A stretch of DNA of 15,247 bases from contig CAMCTE010000043.1 of assembly GCA_945878385.1 (NCBI GenBank), forward strand, positions 1 through 15,247, in the 5' to 3' direction. Of the stretch, positions 1-6,722 are shown piece by piece. Position 1 is the stretch's first letter. The number at the start of each line of letters is the position of its first letter. Source of the DNA: Azohydromonas lata NBRC 102462. Its GTDB lineage: Bacteria > Pseudomonadota > Gammaproteobacteria > Burkholderiales > Burkholderiaceae_C. A program made the translations under genes and the position numbers. Under the pieces are notes generated by a model. That model had not been told where the DNA came from. It did not search any database and saw only the letters and a list, made by a program, of their open reading frames with translations.

Positions 1-909
1 GCCACCGCTGCGCAGACGCAGGGCCTGGCGCCTTCGCAGGCGCGCTATGTGCGGTGCCGACACACCGATGCGCCGCGGGCGCTGTGGATGATGCCGGTGC
101 TGCAGGCCGTGGGCATTCCCACCCCCAACGCACTGACGCTCTCGGCCGAGGCGGTGGCAGCACTGTCCAGCGCTCAAAGCGTGTGCGCGATGCCCCTGGC
201 CGTTTGTGCTGCGCCAGGATCAACGCAAGCGCAAGGCTGGGGCCTGACCGTTGGGCGCCGCATGACATCGGTGGACAAGCCGGCGGCAGGCTACGGCAGC
301 GGCAACTTCGGTTGGGCCGACTTCAGCCCACCCAACGGCGGAGCCTCAGAACTGGCGGCCCTGCTCGAAGGCCAAGGCGCTTGCGGTGTGCGGCGCGGCC
401 AAACCATCGGTCAACCCGGTCAGGCCACTTCAATCGGAAGGTCCTGGAACACCCGCTTCGGCCTGTACACCAATGCGAACGACGCACGACAGGCGCCACC
501 GGACTACACCGGATGGGGCTATTCCAGCGGCCACAACAACCTGGCCGACTACTTGGCGCGGCGAACGGCCCGCGCGGCCTTCCAAGGACAAACCGGCGGC
601 GGTGTGGTGGCGCTGAGCAGTGCCCAACATGCGCAGTGGGGTGGCCAACGGCGCCTGGTGACGGTACCCGTGGTGGATTGCTCGGTTTGGAACGGCGGGA
701 AGGGCAGCGCCACACCGGCGGTGCTGGACTGGGCCTGCGTGCTGATGCTGGCGCCGGTGAAGACCGGCAGCCGCCCGAGTGGGGCCGGGGTGTCGAACAG
801 CTTAGACGTGGAATATCTGGGCCGCGCGGGCGACCCCGGAGCACCGTGCGCCACCAACGGCGCGGTAGGCGGCGACACCGGGCGCCTGGTGCCGGGTTTG
901 GTGCAATGA
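1..909 (+). CDS. TadG-like Tad-domain pilus assembly protein (5' end missing)
   Basis: This frame is open from the first base of the window, so the true start and the N-terminal membrane anchor lie upstream; 302 codons are visible before the TGA at 907-909. The first ~60 visible residues read like the end of an N-terminal Tad (TadG-like) domain: a YVRCR strand, a hydrophobic stretch around WMMPVLQAVGI, then SAEAVAALS. The remainder has few hydrophobic stretches and many Gly, Ala and scattered Cys, consistent with an exported domain with disulfides. TadG-type proteins are minor components of the Tad/Flp pilus, anchored in the inner membrane with a periplasmic domain. The stop overlaps the next gene's ATG (ATGA, 906-909), followed by two TadE-like genes and tadZABC, which strongly supports a pilus role. 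The family call rests on the N-terminal pattern plus context; the C-terminal part I do not recognise. Confidence 0.72.
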   Translation, partial: ATAAQTQGLAPSQARYVRCRHTDAPRALWMMPVLQAVGIPTPNALTLSAEAVAALSSAQSVCAMPLAVCAAPGSTQAQGWGLTVGRRMTSVDKPAAGYGSGNFGWADFSPPNGGASELAALLEGQGACGVRRGQTIGQPGQATSIGRSWNTRFGLYTNANDARQAPPDYTGWGYSSGHNNLADYLARRTARAAFQGQTGGGVVALSSAQHAQWGGQRRLVTVPVVDCSVWNGGKGSATPAVLDWACVLMLAPVKTGSRPSGAGVSNSLDVEYLGRAGDPGAPCATNGAVGGDTGRLVPGLVQ

Positions 910-1424
910 GCCCCACACGCATGAAGCCACCAAGCCCAGTGGCCCCACGCGCTGGGCGCAGGCGCCGCACCACCGGCGCACACGCCGTCGCTTCAGGCCT
1001 GGCCGCGCTGGAACTCGCCTTCGTGCTGCCCGCGCTGGTGGCCGTACCCGCTGCGGCCTGGGACCTGGGCCGCGCGGTGCAACAGATGGAGCGCATGCAC
1101 CACAGCGTACGCGCGGCGGTGCGCCACTTGGCCACCGGTGATGCGGCAGACCCCACCCGGCAGGACGAGGCGCGGCGCCTGGCGGTGTATGGCCGCGTAC
1201 AGGGCGCTTCGGAGCCCATCGTGCCGGGGCTGCAATCCTCCATGGTCACCATCCTGGAGCCAACTTCTTCACCGGGCTTGCGCAGGGTGAACAGCGCCGC
1301 CGGCCCGGTGTCGCTGGTGACGGTACAGATCAACGGTGTGCGGTTCCAGCCGCTGCTGTTGCCCCCCGCATGGTCGTTCAACTTTCGCCCGATCGGCCTG
1401 ACCCTGGCCTACCGTTTCATTTGA
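906..1424 (+). CDS. TadE/TadF-family minor pseudopilin
   Basis: A 172-residue protein starting at the ATG that overlaps the upstream stop (ATGA). The open frame continues far upstream, but that part is antiparallel to nothing and lies inside the tadG-like gene in another frame, so I reject it. A basic leader (RAGRRRRTTG) precedes one hydrophobic segment at about residues 32-55. The leader ends in Gly31, followed by LAALEL, placing Glu36 at +5 of a possible prepilin-peptidase site, as in TadE/TadF pseudopilins; the residue after the Glu is Leu rather than the usual Phe/Tyr. The rest is a soluble, presumably periplasmic domain ending in a hydrophobic and aromatic C-terminus. TadE and TadF are processed minor subunits needed for Tad pilus assembly. 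I cannot tell whether this is the TadE or TadF equivalent. A second member follows 10 bases downstream. Confidence 0.8.
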   Translation: MSPTRMKPPSPVAPRAGRRRRTTGAHAVASGLAALELAFVLPALVAVPAAAWDLGRAVQQMERMHHSVRAAVRHLATGDAADPTRQDEARRLAVYGRVQGASEPIVPGLQSSMVTILEPTSSPGLRRVNSAAGPVSLVTVQINGVRFQPLLLPPAWSFNFRPIGLTLAYRFI

Positions 1425-1434
1425 GGCCCACTCC

Positions 1435-1905
1435 ATGCCCGCACCACTGACCAAGCGCCGCACACCCAAGGCCCGAACGCAGGCAGGGGCCACCGCCGTG
1501 GAATTTGCCATGGTACTCGGGCTGCTGTTGACGCTGGTGTTGGGCGTGATGGACCTGGGGCGCTGGCTGGCTGCGGCGGCTTCGCTGCACGAGGCTGCCC
1601 GAACCGGCGCCCGCCTGGCCGTGGTGTGCGACCTGGACGACCCACAGGTGAGCAGCCGCGCCTTGGCGCGACTGGTGGGATTGAACGCGCTGGCCCAAGC
1701 ACCGGCAATGACCATCTCGCGCGAACCCGCCGGATGTACCACCGCCACCTGCGAACGCCTGCGAGTGGCCCTCAGCGGCGCGGCCATGCAAGGCGCAATG
1801 CCCTGGTGGGGCAGCGGCCTGCCGCTGCCGACGGCCCAAGTGGAACTGCCGCGCGAAAGCCTGGCCAGCCGAATCGATGGAAGGAACAACCCCCAATGCC
1901 TATGA
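1435..1905 (+). CDS. tadE: TadE-family minor pseudopilin
   Basis: A 156-residue protein with the clearest TadE signature in the window. A basic leader (KRRTPKARTQ) runs to Gly18, followed by ATAVEF, so Glu23 and Phe24 sit at +5 and +6 of the predicted TadV-type prepilin-peptidase site. A hydrophobic helix (about residues 22-44) then leads into a soluble domain with a few Cys. The start is supported by GAGG at 1423-1426, eight bases before the ATG and overlapping the previous stop. Its product is expected to be an inner-membrane pseudopilin cleaved during Tad pilus assembly. The 3' end overlaps the tadZ start region, so its translation probably feeds ribosomes into tadZ. Together with the preceding gene it forms a pair of minor pseudopilins, the usual number for a Tad locus. 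Confidence 0.88.
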   Translation: MPAPLTKRRTPKARTQAGATAVEFAMVLGLLLTLVLGVMDLGRWLAAAASLHEAARTGARLAVVCDLDDPQVSSRALARLVGLNALAQAPAMTISREPAGCTTATCERLRVALSGAAMQGAMPWWGSGLPLPTAQVELPRESLASRIDGRNNPQCL

Positions 1906-2690
1906 ACGACAACGCGCACACCCTGGGCCTGATGGGCGCCAAAGGAGGAGTGGGCACCACGGTGCTGGCCACCAGCCTGGCCTGGGCACTGGCACAGCGC
2001 GGCCTGCGCGTGGTGATGCTGGACCTGGACCGCCACAACGGACAAGCCGCGCTGCACCTTTGTGAACGCAATGCAGGCCCCACCCTGCGTGAGGCGCTGC
2101 AAGCGGCCCAGCGGATGGACGACACCCTGCTGGACACCCTGCTCACGCCTTGCGCCAACGGCCTGCGCCTGTTGCCGGCGCCGCGCGCCTGGGTGCCGGC
2201 CAGCGCCGAACCCACAGCCGACGGCGCACAGCTTCTGCGCTTGGTGCAAGTGGCTGCACAGTTGGCCGATTGCGTACTGCTGGACCTGCCGGCCGCAGCC
2301 ATGGCCAACGAGGCCTACCTGCCGCTGTTGCGCACCATCGACGAAGTGGCATTGGTGAGCGAACCGACGCTGCCGGCCACCTTCAATGCGCGCCGGGCCT
2401 GGCAGTGGCTGCAGGACGAGCGGCATGACACGCATGGCCTCGAGCAGGCCGGCTGCACCTTCGCACTGAACAAGGTGCAGCGCCAGCACGCCTTGTCGCC
2501 TGAACAGGTGTGGCGCACCCTGGGCTTGGAGGCCGCGACGCCCGACCGCCGAGAACTGCCACGCAGCGACGCCGCGGTGGCATCGGCCACCTACCAAGGG
2601 CAGGCCCTGGGCGCACTGGACGGGCGCGAACCCCTGGCCCGTGCGGTGGGGCAGTGGGCCGATGCACTGGCCGCACGGTGGGCCTCATGA
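1896..2690 (+). CDS. tadZ: TadZ/CpaE-type pilus ATPase, short form
   Basis: A MinD/ParA-superfamily ATPase of 264 residues. The deviant Walker A is at residues 16-22 (KGGVGTT), with the signature Lys16 kept and Thr where MinD has the second Lys, as is common in CpaE/TadZ proteins. LDLDRHNGQAAL (Walker A' region) and VLLDLPAA (Walker B-like) follow. TadZ localises the Tad machine at the inner membrane, often at a pole. Typical members carry an N-terminal receiver-like domain of about 120 residues; here the P-loop begins almost at the N-terminus, so that domain is absent. I prefer the ATG at 1896 because GGAAGGA (1879-1885) lies 10 bases upstream; the ATG at 1902, which overlaps the tadE stop as ATGA, is the alternative and removes two residues. 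The stop overlaps the tadA start (2687-2690). Confidence 0.88.
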   Translation: MPMNDNAHTLGLMGAKGGVGTTVLATSLAWALAQRGLRVVMLDLDRHNGQAALHLCERNAGPTLREALQAAQRMDDTLLDTLLTPCANGLRLLPAPRAWVPASAEPTADGAQLLRLVQVAAQLADCVLLDLPAAAMANEAYLPLLRTIDEVALVSEPTLPATFNARRAWQWLQDERHDTHGLEQAGCTFALNKVQRQHALSPEQVWRTLGLEAATPDRRELPRSDAAVASATYQGQALGALDGREPLARAVGQWADALAARWAS

Positions 2691-3967
2691 GCAGCTTGAG
2701 CTATTCCCAACTGCGCCGGGAGCTGTACCAGCGGGTGATCGACCGGGTGGACTTGGAGGCCCTGCGCGCGCTGGACGCCACCCGGCTGCGCTGCGAGCTT
2801 CGCCGCCTGACGCAGCGCCTGCTCGAAGACGGGGGCCTGCCGTTCAATGCCACCGAGCGCATTCAGGTGGTGGACGACATCGAGCACGAGGTGATGGGAC
2901 TGGGCCCGCTGGAGCCCTTGCTGCAAGACGATGAGGTGAGCGATATTTTGGTCAATGGGCCACAGCAGATATGGGTAGAACGCCACGGCCGCTTACAGCC
3001 CGCGCCGGTGCGCTTCGATGACGAGCCGCACCTGCGCCGCACGATTGACCGCGTGGTGGCGCGCGTCGGGCGGCGGGTGGACGACCAAAGCCCCATGGTG
3101 GACGCCCGGCTGCCCGATGGTTCGCGCTTCAATGCCATCATCGCGCCCCTGGCCCTGGACGGTTCGGCCGTGTCGATCCGCAAGTTTTCGCGGCAAGCCC
3201 TGACGCTGCAACGGCTGATCGATCTGGACTCCATCACCGCCGACATGGGCCTGTTGGTGCAGGCCCTGGTGCGGGCCAAGCTCAATGTGCTGATCTCCGG
3301 CGGCACCGGCAGCGGCAAGACCACCCTGCTGAACATCCTGTCGGCGGCCATTCCCGCGGCCGAGCGGGTGGTGACCATCGAGGACGCGGCCGAGCTGCGC
3401 CTTCAACAGCCCCATGTGGTGCGCCTGGAAACCCGACCGCCCAACACCGAGGGCGCCGGGGAAGTGTCTCAACGCGCCCTGGTGCGCAACGCCCTGCGCA
3501 TGCGACCGGACCGCATCATCCTGGGCGAGGTCCGTGGTGCGGAGGCCTTCGACATGCTGCAGGCCATGAATACCGGCCACGAAGGGTCGATGGCCACGGT
3601 GCATGCCAACAGCGCCCGCGACGCCTTGCTGCGGGTGGAAAACATGGTGGGCATGGGGCCCGACGGCCTGAGTTCGCGGGTGGCGCGTCAGCTCATCGCC
3701 TCGGCCATTTCGGTGGTGCTGCAGGTGCAGCGGCTGACCGACGGCTCGCGCCGTCTGGTCTGCATTTCCGAAGTCACCGGGCTGGAGGGCGACACGCTGC
3801 TGATGCAGGACCTGCAGGTGTTTGAGCCCACCGGGGTGGACACGCAAGGCCGCGTGCAAGGGCACTTTCGCGCCACTGGCGTGCGGCCTCAACTGGAGCT
3901 GCGCCTGCGCGCGTTGGGCATCCACCTGCCCAGCACGATGTTTGAACCCAACCGCCGCATCGTCTGA
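2687..3967 (+). CDS. tadA: TadA/CpaF secretion ATPase of the Tad pilus
   Basis: A 426-residue GspE/VirB11-type ATPase, the cytoplasmic motor of the Tad pilus. Residues 1-180 form the N-terminal domain with the family pattern GLGPLEPLL, DDEVSDILVNGP and RVDDQSPMVDARLPDGSR. The catalytic core follows in order: Walker A at 205-213 (GGTGSGKTT, Lys211), Asp box at about 228-233 (VVTIED), Walker B region at 276-284 (RIILGEVRG, Glu281) and His box at 296-306 (TGHEGSMATVH). All nucleotide-binding and coupling motifs look intact and the length is normal for CpaF/TadA. The ATG overlaps the tadZ stop as ATGA; an in-frame extension upstream runs inside tadZ in another frame and is rejected. The tadB gene starts 2 bases after the stop, so motor and platform are made from one message. 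Confidence 0.96.
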   Translation: MSSLSYSQLRRELYQRVIDRVDLEALRALDATRLRCELRRLTQRLLEDGGLPFNATERIQVVDDIEHEVMGLGPLEPLLQDDEVSDILVNGPQQIWVERHGRLQPAPVRFDDEPHLRRTIDRVVARVGRRVDDQSPMVDARLPDGSRFNAIIAPLALDGSAVSIRKFSRQALTLQRLIDLDSITADMGLLVQALVRAKLNVLISGGTGSGKTTLLNILSAAIPAAERVVTIEDAAELRLQQPHVVRLETRPPNTEGAGEVSQRALVRNALRMRPDRIILGEVRGAEAFDMLQAMNTGHEGSMATVHANSARDALLRVENMVGMGPDGLSSRVARQLIASAISVVLQVQRLTDGSRRLVCISEVTGLEGDTLLMQDLQVFEPTGVDTQGRVQGHFRATGVRPQLELRLRALGIHLPSTMFEPNRRIV

Positions 3968-3969
3968 CC

Positions 3970-4749
3970 ATGAACACCACCTCCACGATGGACGCGATGC
4001 AATGGGCACTCATGGCGGCCGCCTTCCTGGCCGCCGCTTTGGGCGTGGAAGGCCTGGTGCTGTTGTGGCACCAGACACGAAGCCCGGCCGTGCAGCGGCT
4101 GCAACGGCGGCTGCAGGATTGGTTTCCGCAAGCGCAGGCCCAACCCGACCCCTGGTGGCAGCACACCATGGAAGCCTTGCGCGCACGGCTGCACTACCGT
4201 CGGACCCGCGTGCGGGATATGGTGCTGCAACTGCCCGATGCGCTGGACCTGATGTCGCGCGCCATGCGCAGTGGACATGCGTTTACAACCGCCTTGCAGA
4301 TGGTGGCCGAGGAAGGCCCCCAGCCTTTGGCCAGTGAATTTGCCATCGTGTCCGAACAACTGGCCCTGGGCGGCGACCCGGATGAGGCCTTCGAAGCCCT
4401 GGCGCAGCGCGTGCCGGTGGACGAGGTGCGCTTCTTCGTGATGGCCGTGCGGCTGCAGCGACAAACGGGGGGGCAACTGGCCGAAGTGCTGGGCAACATC
4501 GCCGAGTTGGTGCGCCAGCGCCTGCAACTGTTGGACAAGGTGCGCGTGCTCACGGCCGAAGGTCGGTTGTCGGCCAAGGTACTGGCGGCATTGCCGCCTG
4601 TGACGGCCGGCGCCCTGATGCTGGTGCGTCCGCAGTTCATCGCCGTGTTGTGGACCGACCCGACGGGCCAGCGCCTGCTGCAGGCCAGCGGCGTGATGAT
4701 GGTGCTGGGCAGCCTGTGGTTGTGGCACCTGACCCGCATCCGTGTTTGA
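3970..4749 (+). CDS. tadB: TadB inner-membrane platform protein (type II secretion F domain)
   Basis: A 259-residue polytopic protein with one hydrophobic helix near residues 10-30, a central cytoplasmic T2SSF domain (LPDALDLMSRAMRSGHAF, then a helical region and RQTGGQLAEVLGNIAE) and two hydrophobic helices at the C-terminus. This is the GspF-like fold of TadB, which with TadC forms the inner-membrane platform on which the TadA ATPase acts. It is shorter than most TadB proteins (around 300 residues); the missing length seems to be in the N-terminal membrane part, where only one helix is seen instead of two. The start ATG lies 2 bases after the tadA stop; no strong Shine-Dalgarno is seen, which suits translational coupling. 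TadC, its partner, follows. Confidence 0.92.
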   Translation: MNTTSTMDAMQWALMAAAFLAAALGVEGLVLLWHQTRSPAVQRLQRRLQDWFPQAQAQPDPWWQHTMEALRARLHYRRTRVRDMVLQLPDALDLMSRAMRSGHAFTTALQMVAEEGPQPLASEFAIVSEQLALGGDPDEAFEALAQRVPVDEVRFFVMAVRLQRQTGGQLAEVLGNIAELVRQRLQLLDKVRVLTAEGRLSAKVLAALPPVTAGALMLVRPQFIAVLWTDPTGQRLLQASGVMMVLGSLWLWHLTRIRV

Positions 4750-4786
4750 CGCATATCCCGCGTTGACGCACTTCCAAAGGGCAGCC

Positions 4787-5671
4787 ATGACACAAGACAC
4801 CACCCATCTGGACGCATTGCAGGCACCGGCCTGGCAGCGCTTGGTTGAGCCGCTGGCCCGCCTGGGGGCGCCGGCCGCCGAACAGGCGCCGCCGGGTGCA
4901 GACAGCCGATCGGGTTCCTATGACGATGCGCAAACCGACGCGGGCCTGTTCGTGCCGGCGGCCCACCGCCAACGCTTCATGCACGCCGGGCTGCGCCAAC
5001 GCGGAGCACCGGTGGCCTTCTACGCAACCAAGGTGGCCCTGGCACTGGGCCTGCCGCTGCTGGCCTGGCTGGGAATGGGCCTGGCGGCCAAGGCGGTGAC
5101 GGGCACCCAGGGCGCCGCGCTGCTCCTGTTCAGCGCACTGGTGGGCTTGCAACTGCCCGGCCTGTGGCTCAACCGCCGCATCGCCAGGCGCCAGCGTGAA
5201 CTGTTTGAAGCCTTCCCGGATGCCATCGACCTGATGATCGTGTGCATGGAAGCCGGCCTGGGGGTGGACGCCGCGCTGGAACGCACCGGCCGGGACATGG
5301 CCCTTCGCAGCCCGGCCCTGGCCGATGAGCTGGCGCTGTTGGGAGCCGAACTGCGCTTGGGTGTGGCCCGCCCCGTGGCGCTGCGGCACTTGGCCGACCG
5401 CACGGGCGTGGAAGAAATTCGCGCCTTTTCCACCATGCTGGTGCACACCGAACGGTTGGGCACTGGCGTGGCCGAATCCTTGCGTGTGCATGCCCATGCC
5501 CTGCGCCAGCGCCGGCAGCGACGCGCTGAGGAAGAGGCGGCCAAGCTGCCGGTGAAGCTGCTGTTCCCCCTGATCTTCATGCTGTTCCCGGCGCTGTTGG
5601 TGGTGCTCATGGGGCCCGCGGTGATCAGCGTGTTGCGGCAACTGGCACCGATGGCCGCAGGGTCCCCCTGA
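4787..5671 (+). CDS. tadC: TadC inner-membrane platform protein (type II secretion F domain)
   Basis: A 294-residue protein with two hydrophobic helices (FYATKVALALGLPLLAWLG and the following GAALLLFSALVGLQLPGL), a T2SSF domain (FPDAIDLMIVCMEAGLGVDAAL, then TMLVHTERLGTGVAESL) and a strong C-terminal helix (FPLIFMLFPALLVVLMGP). The N-terminal ~70 residues are Ala/Pro-rich and hydrophilic. It is the second platform component of the Tad machine, paired with TadB. I place the start at the ATG at 4787, preceded by AAAGGG (4776-4781) at a 5-base spacing. A GTG at 4742 overlapping the tadB end is in frame and would add 15 residues, but has no clear ribosome-binding site of its own. This is the last tad gene in the window; no tadD follows. 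Confidence 0.93.
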   Translation: MTQDTTHLDALQAPAWQRLVEPLARLGAPAAEQAPPGADSRSGSYDDAQTDAGLFVPAAHRQRFMHAGLRQRGAPVAFYATKVALALGLPLLAWLGMGLAAKAVTGTQGAALLLFSALVGLQLPGLWLNRRIARRQRELFEAFPDAIDLMIVCMEAGLGVDAALERTGRDMALRSPALADELALLGAELRLGVARPVALRHLADRTGVEEIRAFSTMLVHTERLGTGVAESLRVHAHALRQRRQRRAEEEAAKLPVKLLFPLIFMLFPALLVVLMGPAVISVLRQLAPMAAGSP

Positions 5672-5699
5672 GGAGCGGAGAACCGGTCAGCACACACCT

Positions 5700-5716
5700 G
5701 GCGAGTTAAGCTCGCC
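5700..5716 (+). promoter_or_regulatory. Inverted repeat directly before the LOG gene start
   Basis: GGCGAG (5700-5705) and CTCGCC (5711-5716) form a perfect 6-bp stem around a 5-base loop, ending three bases before the ATG at 5720. There is no T tract, so it is not a normal intrinsic terminator for the tad operon. TAAGCT at 5707-5712, in the loop and right arm, is a weak -10 candidate that would start transcription at about the ATG. If the message instead begins upstream, the hairpin would hide the start region from ribosomes. The function is inferred only from position. Confidence 0.4.
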
Positions 5717-5719
5717 TGG

Positions 5720-6658
5720 ATGAGCAAGTCTTCCCCTGATTCCGGCGCCAGCGCGCGCAGCACCCTGCGCGAACGCAACATTCCTTCTGCACAACAGGAA
5801 GTGCAGGCCGCGCGGCCGGTCACGCCCTACGACGGCCCTGGCAGCGCCTACAAGCTGGCCTTCACCGACACCGAGTTCCTGCTGCGCGAAGAGCTGCGCC
5901 CGGTGCGCATGCAGTTGGAACTGCTCAAGCCCGAGCTGGTTCAGCAAGAGCAGGGCGTGCAGGCCACGGTGGTGATTCAGGGCTCCGCCCGCATCCCCAC
6001 CCCCGAAGACGCCCGCGAGCGCCTGGCGCTGGCGCAGCGTGGTGGAGACACCGCCGCCGTACGCCGTGCGGAACAAGCCGTGGCCATGAGCCGCTACTAC
6101 GAGGAAGCCCGGCGCCTGGCGGCGATCGTGACCGAGCGCAGCCGCAGCCTGAAGACGCCTTTGCATGTGGTCACCGGCGGCGGGCCGGGCATCATGGAAG
6201 CGGGCAACCGGGGAGCGCACGAAGTGGGTGGGCCCAGCATCGGCCTGAACATCGTGCTGCCGCACGAGCAGGCGCCCAACCCTTACATCACGCCCGAGTT
6301 GTGCTTCCAGTTCCACTACTTCGCCCTGCGCAAGATGCACTTTGTGATGCGCAGTGTGGCGGTGGTGTGCTTTCCCGGCGGCTTCGGCACGCTGGACGAA
6401 CTGTTCGAAACGCTGACCCTGATGCAAACCGGCAAGAGCCGGCGGCGCCCGGTGCTGCTGGTGGGCCGTGCCTTCTGGGAAAAGCTCATCGACCTGCAGC
6501 ACCTGGTGGACACCGGCATGATCGGCCCCGACGATGTGCACCTCATCCAATACGCCGAAACCGCTGAAGAGGTGTGGGACCGATTGAACGAACACTACGG
6601 CTTCGAGACGGCCACCCCCGCCGACGCCGGGGCGGGCGCGCACGAGGAAGATGTGTAG
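5720..6658 (+). CDS. LOG-family (TIGR00730-type) Rossmann-fold protein
   Basis: A 312-residue soluble protein with the two LOG/lysine-decarboxylase-like family motifs: GGGPGIMEAGNRGA at 153-166 and PGGFGTLDELFE at 219-230, with LRKMHF at 203-208 supplying the usual Arg-Lys. The second motif has Asp226 where the classic PGGxGTxEE has Glu; Glu227 is kept. Members hydrolyse cytokinin ribotides or other nucleoside 5'-monophosphates to base plus ribose 5-phosphate; the family's lysine decarboxylase label is a misnomer. An N-terminal extension of about 80 residues makes it longer than the ~190-residue plant-type LOGs and closer to long bacterial forms. The ATG at 5720 is the only start after the in-frame tadC stop, yet no Shine-Dalgarno lies at a usual distance; AGGAG (5671-5675) is over 40 bases away. 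It probably is not functionally tied to the pilus. The substrate cannot be told from sequence. Confidence 0.88.
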   Translation: MSKSSPDSGASARSTLRERNIPSAQQEVQAARPVTPYDGPGSAYKLAFTDTEFLLREELRPVRMQLELLKPELVQQEQGVQATVVIQGSARIPTPEDARERLALAQRGGDTAAVRRAEQAVAMSRYYEEARRLAAIVTERSRSLKTPLHVVTGGGPGIMEAGNRGAHEVGGPSIGLNIVLPHEQAPNPYITPELCFQFHYFALRKMHFVMRSVAVVCFPGGFGTLDELFETLTLMQTGKSRRRPVLLVGRAFWEKLIDLQHLVDTGMIGPDDVHLIQYAETAEEVWDRLNEHYGFETATPADAGAGAHEEDV

Positions 6659-6664
6659 CCGGAT

Positions 6665-6696
6665 GCACTGACCGGCCGGGCAGGCCTGGACAGTGC
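6665..6696. terminator. Strong hairpin between convergent genes
   Basis: GCACTG (6665-6670) pairs with CAGTGC (6691-6696). After an A/A mismatch, CCGGCC (6672-6677) pairs with GGCC-T-GG (6683-6689) with one bulged T, leaving a 5-base GGGCA loop. About 12 base pairs in total lie in the 64-base gap between the convergent LOG and thioredoxin-fold genes. Neither side has a T run, so it fits a Rho-aided or RNA-3'-end-protecting hairpin better than a textbook intrinsic terminator. It could serve both strands. Confidence 0.55.
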
Positions 6697-6722
6697 TCCT
6701 TCAGGCCATCATTTGGCCACCT

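Noticed and set aside
4742..4786. GTG start for tadC overlapping the tadB end
   Set aside because: It is in frame and cannot be excluded, but AAAGGG before the ATG at 4787 gives a better start.
323..5641. Long minus-strand open frames opposite the tad genes (e.g. 323-1381, 1269-2597, 2993-4009, 4637-5641)
   Set aside because: Their translations are rich in Arg, Gln, His and Gly with no recognisable domain, and they lie antisense to well-supported tad genes. High GC removes stop codons from the opposite frames.
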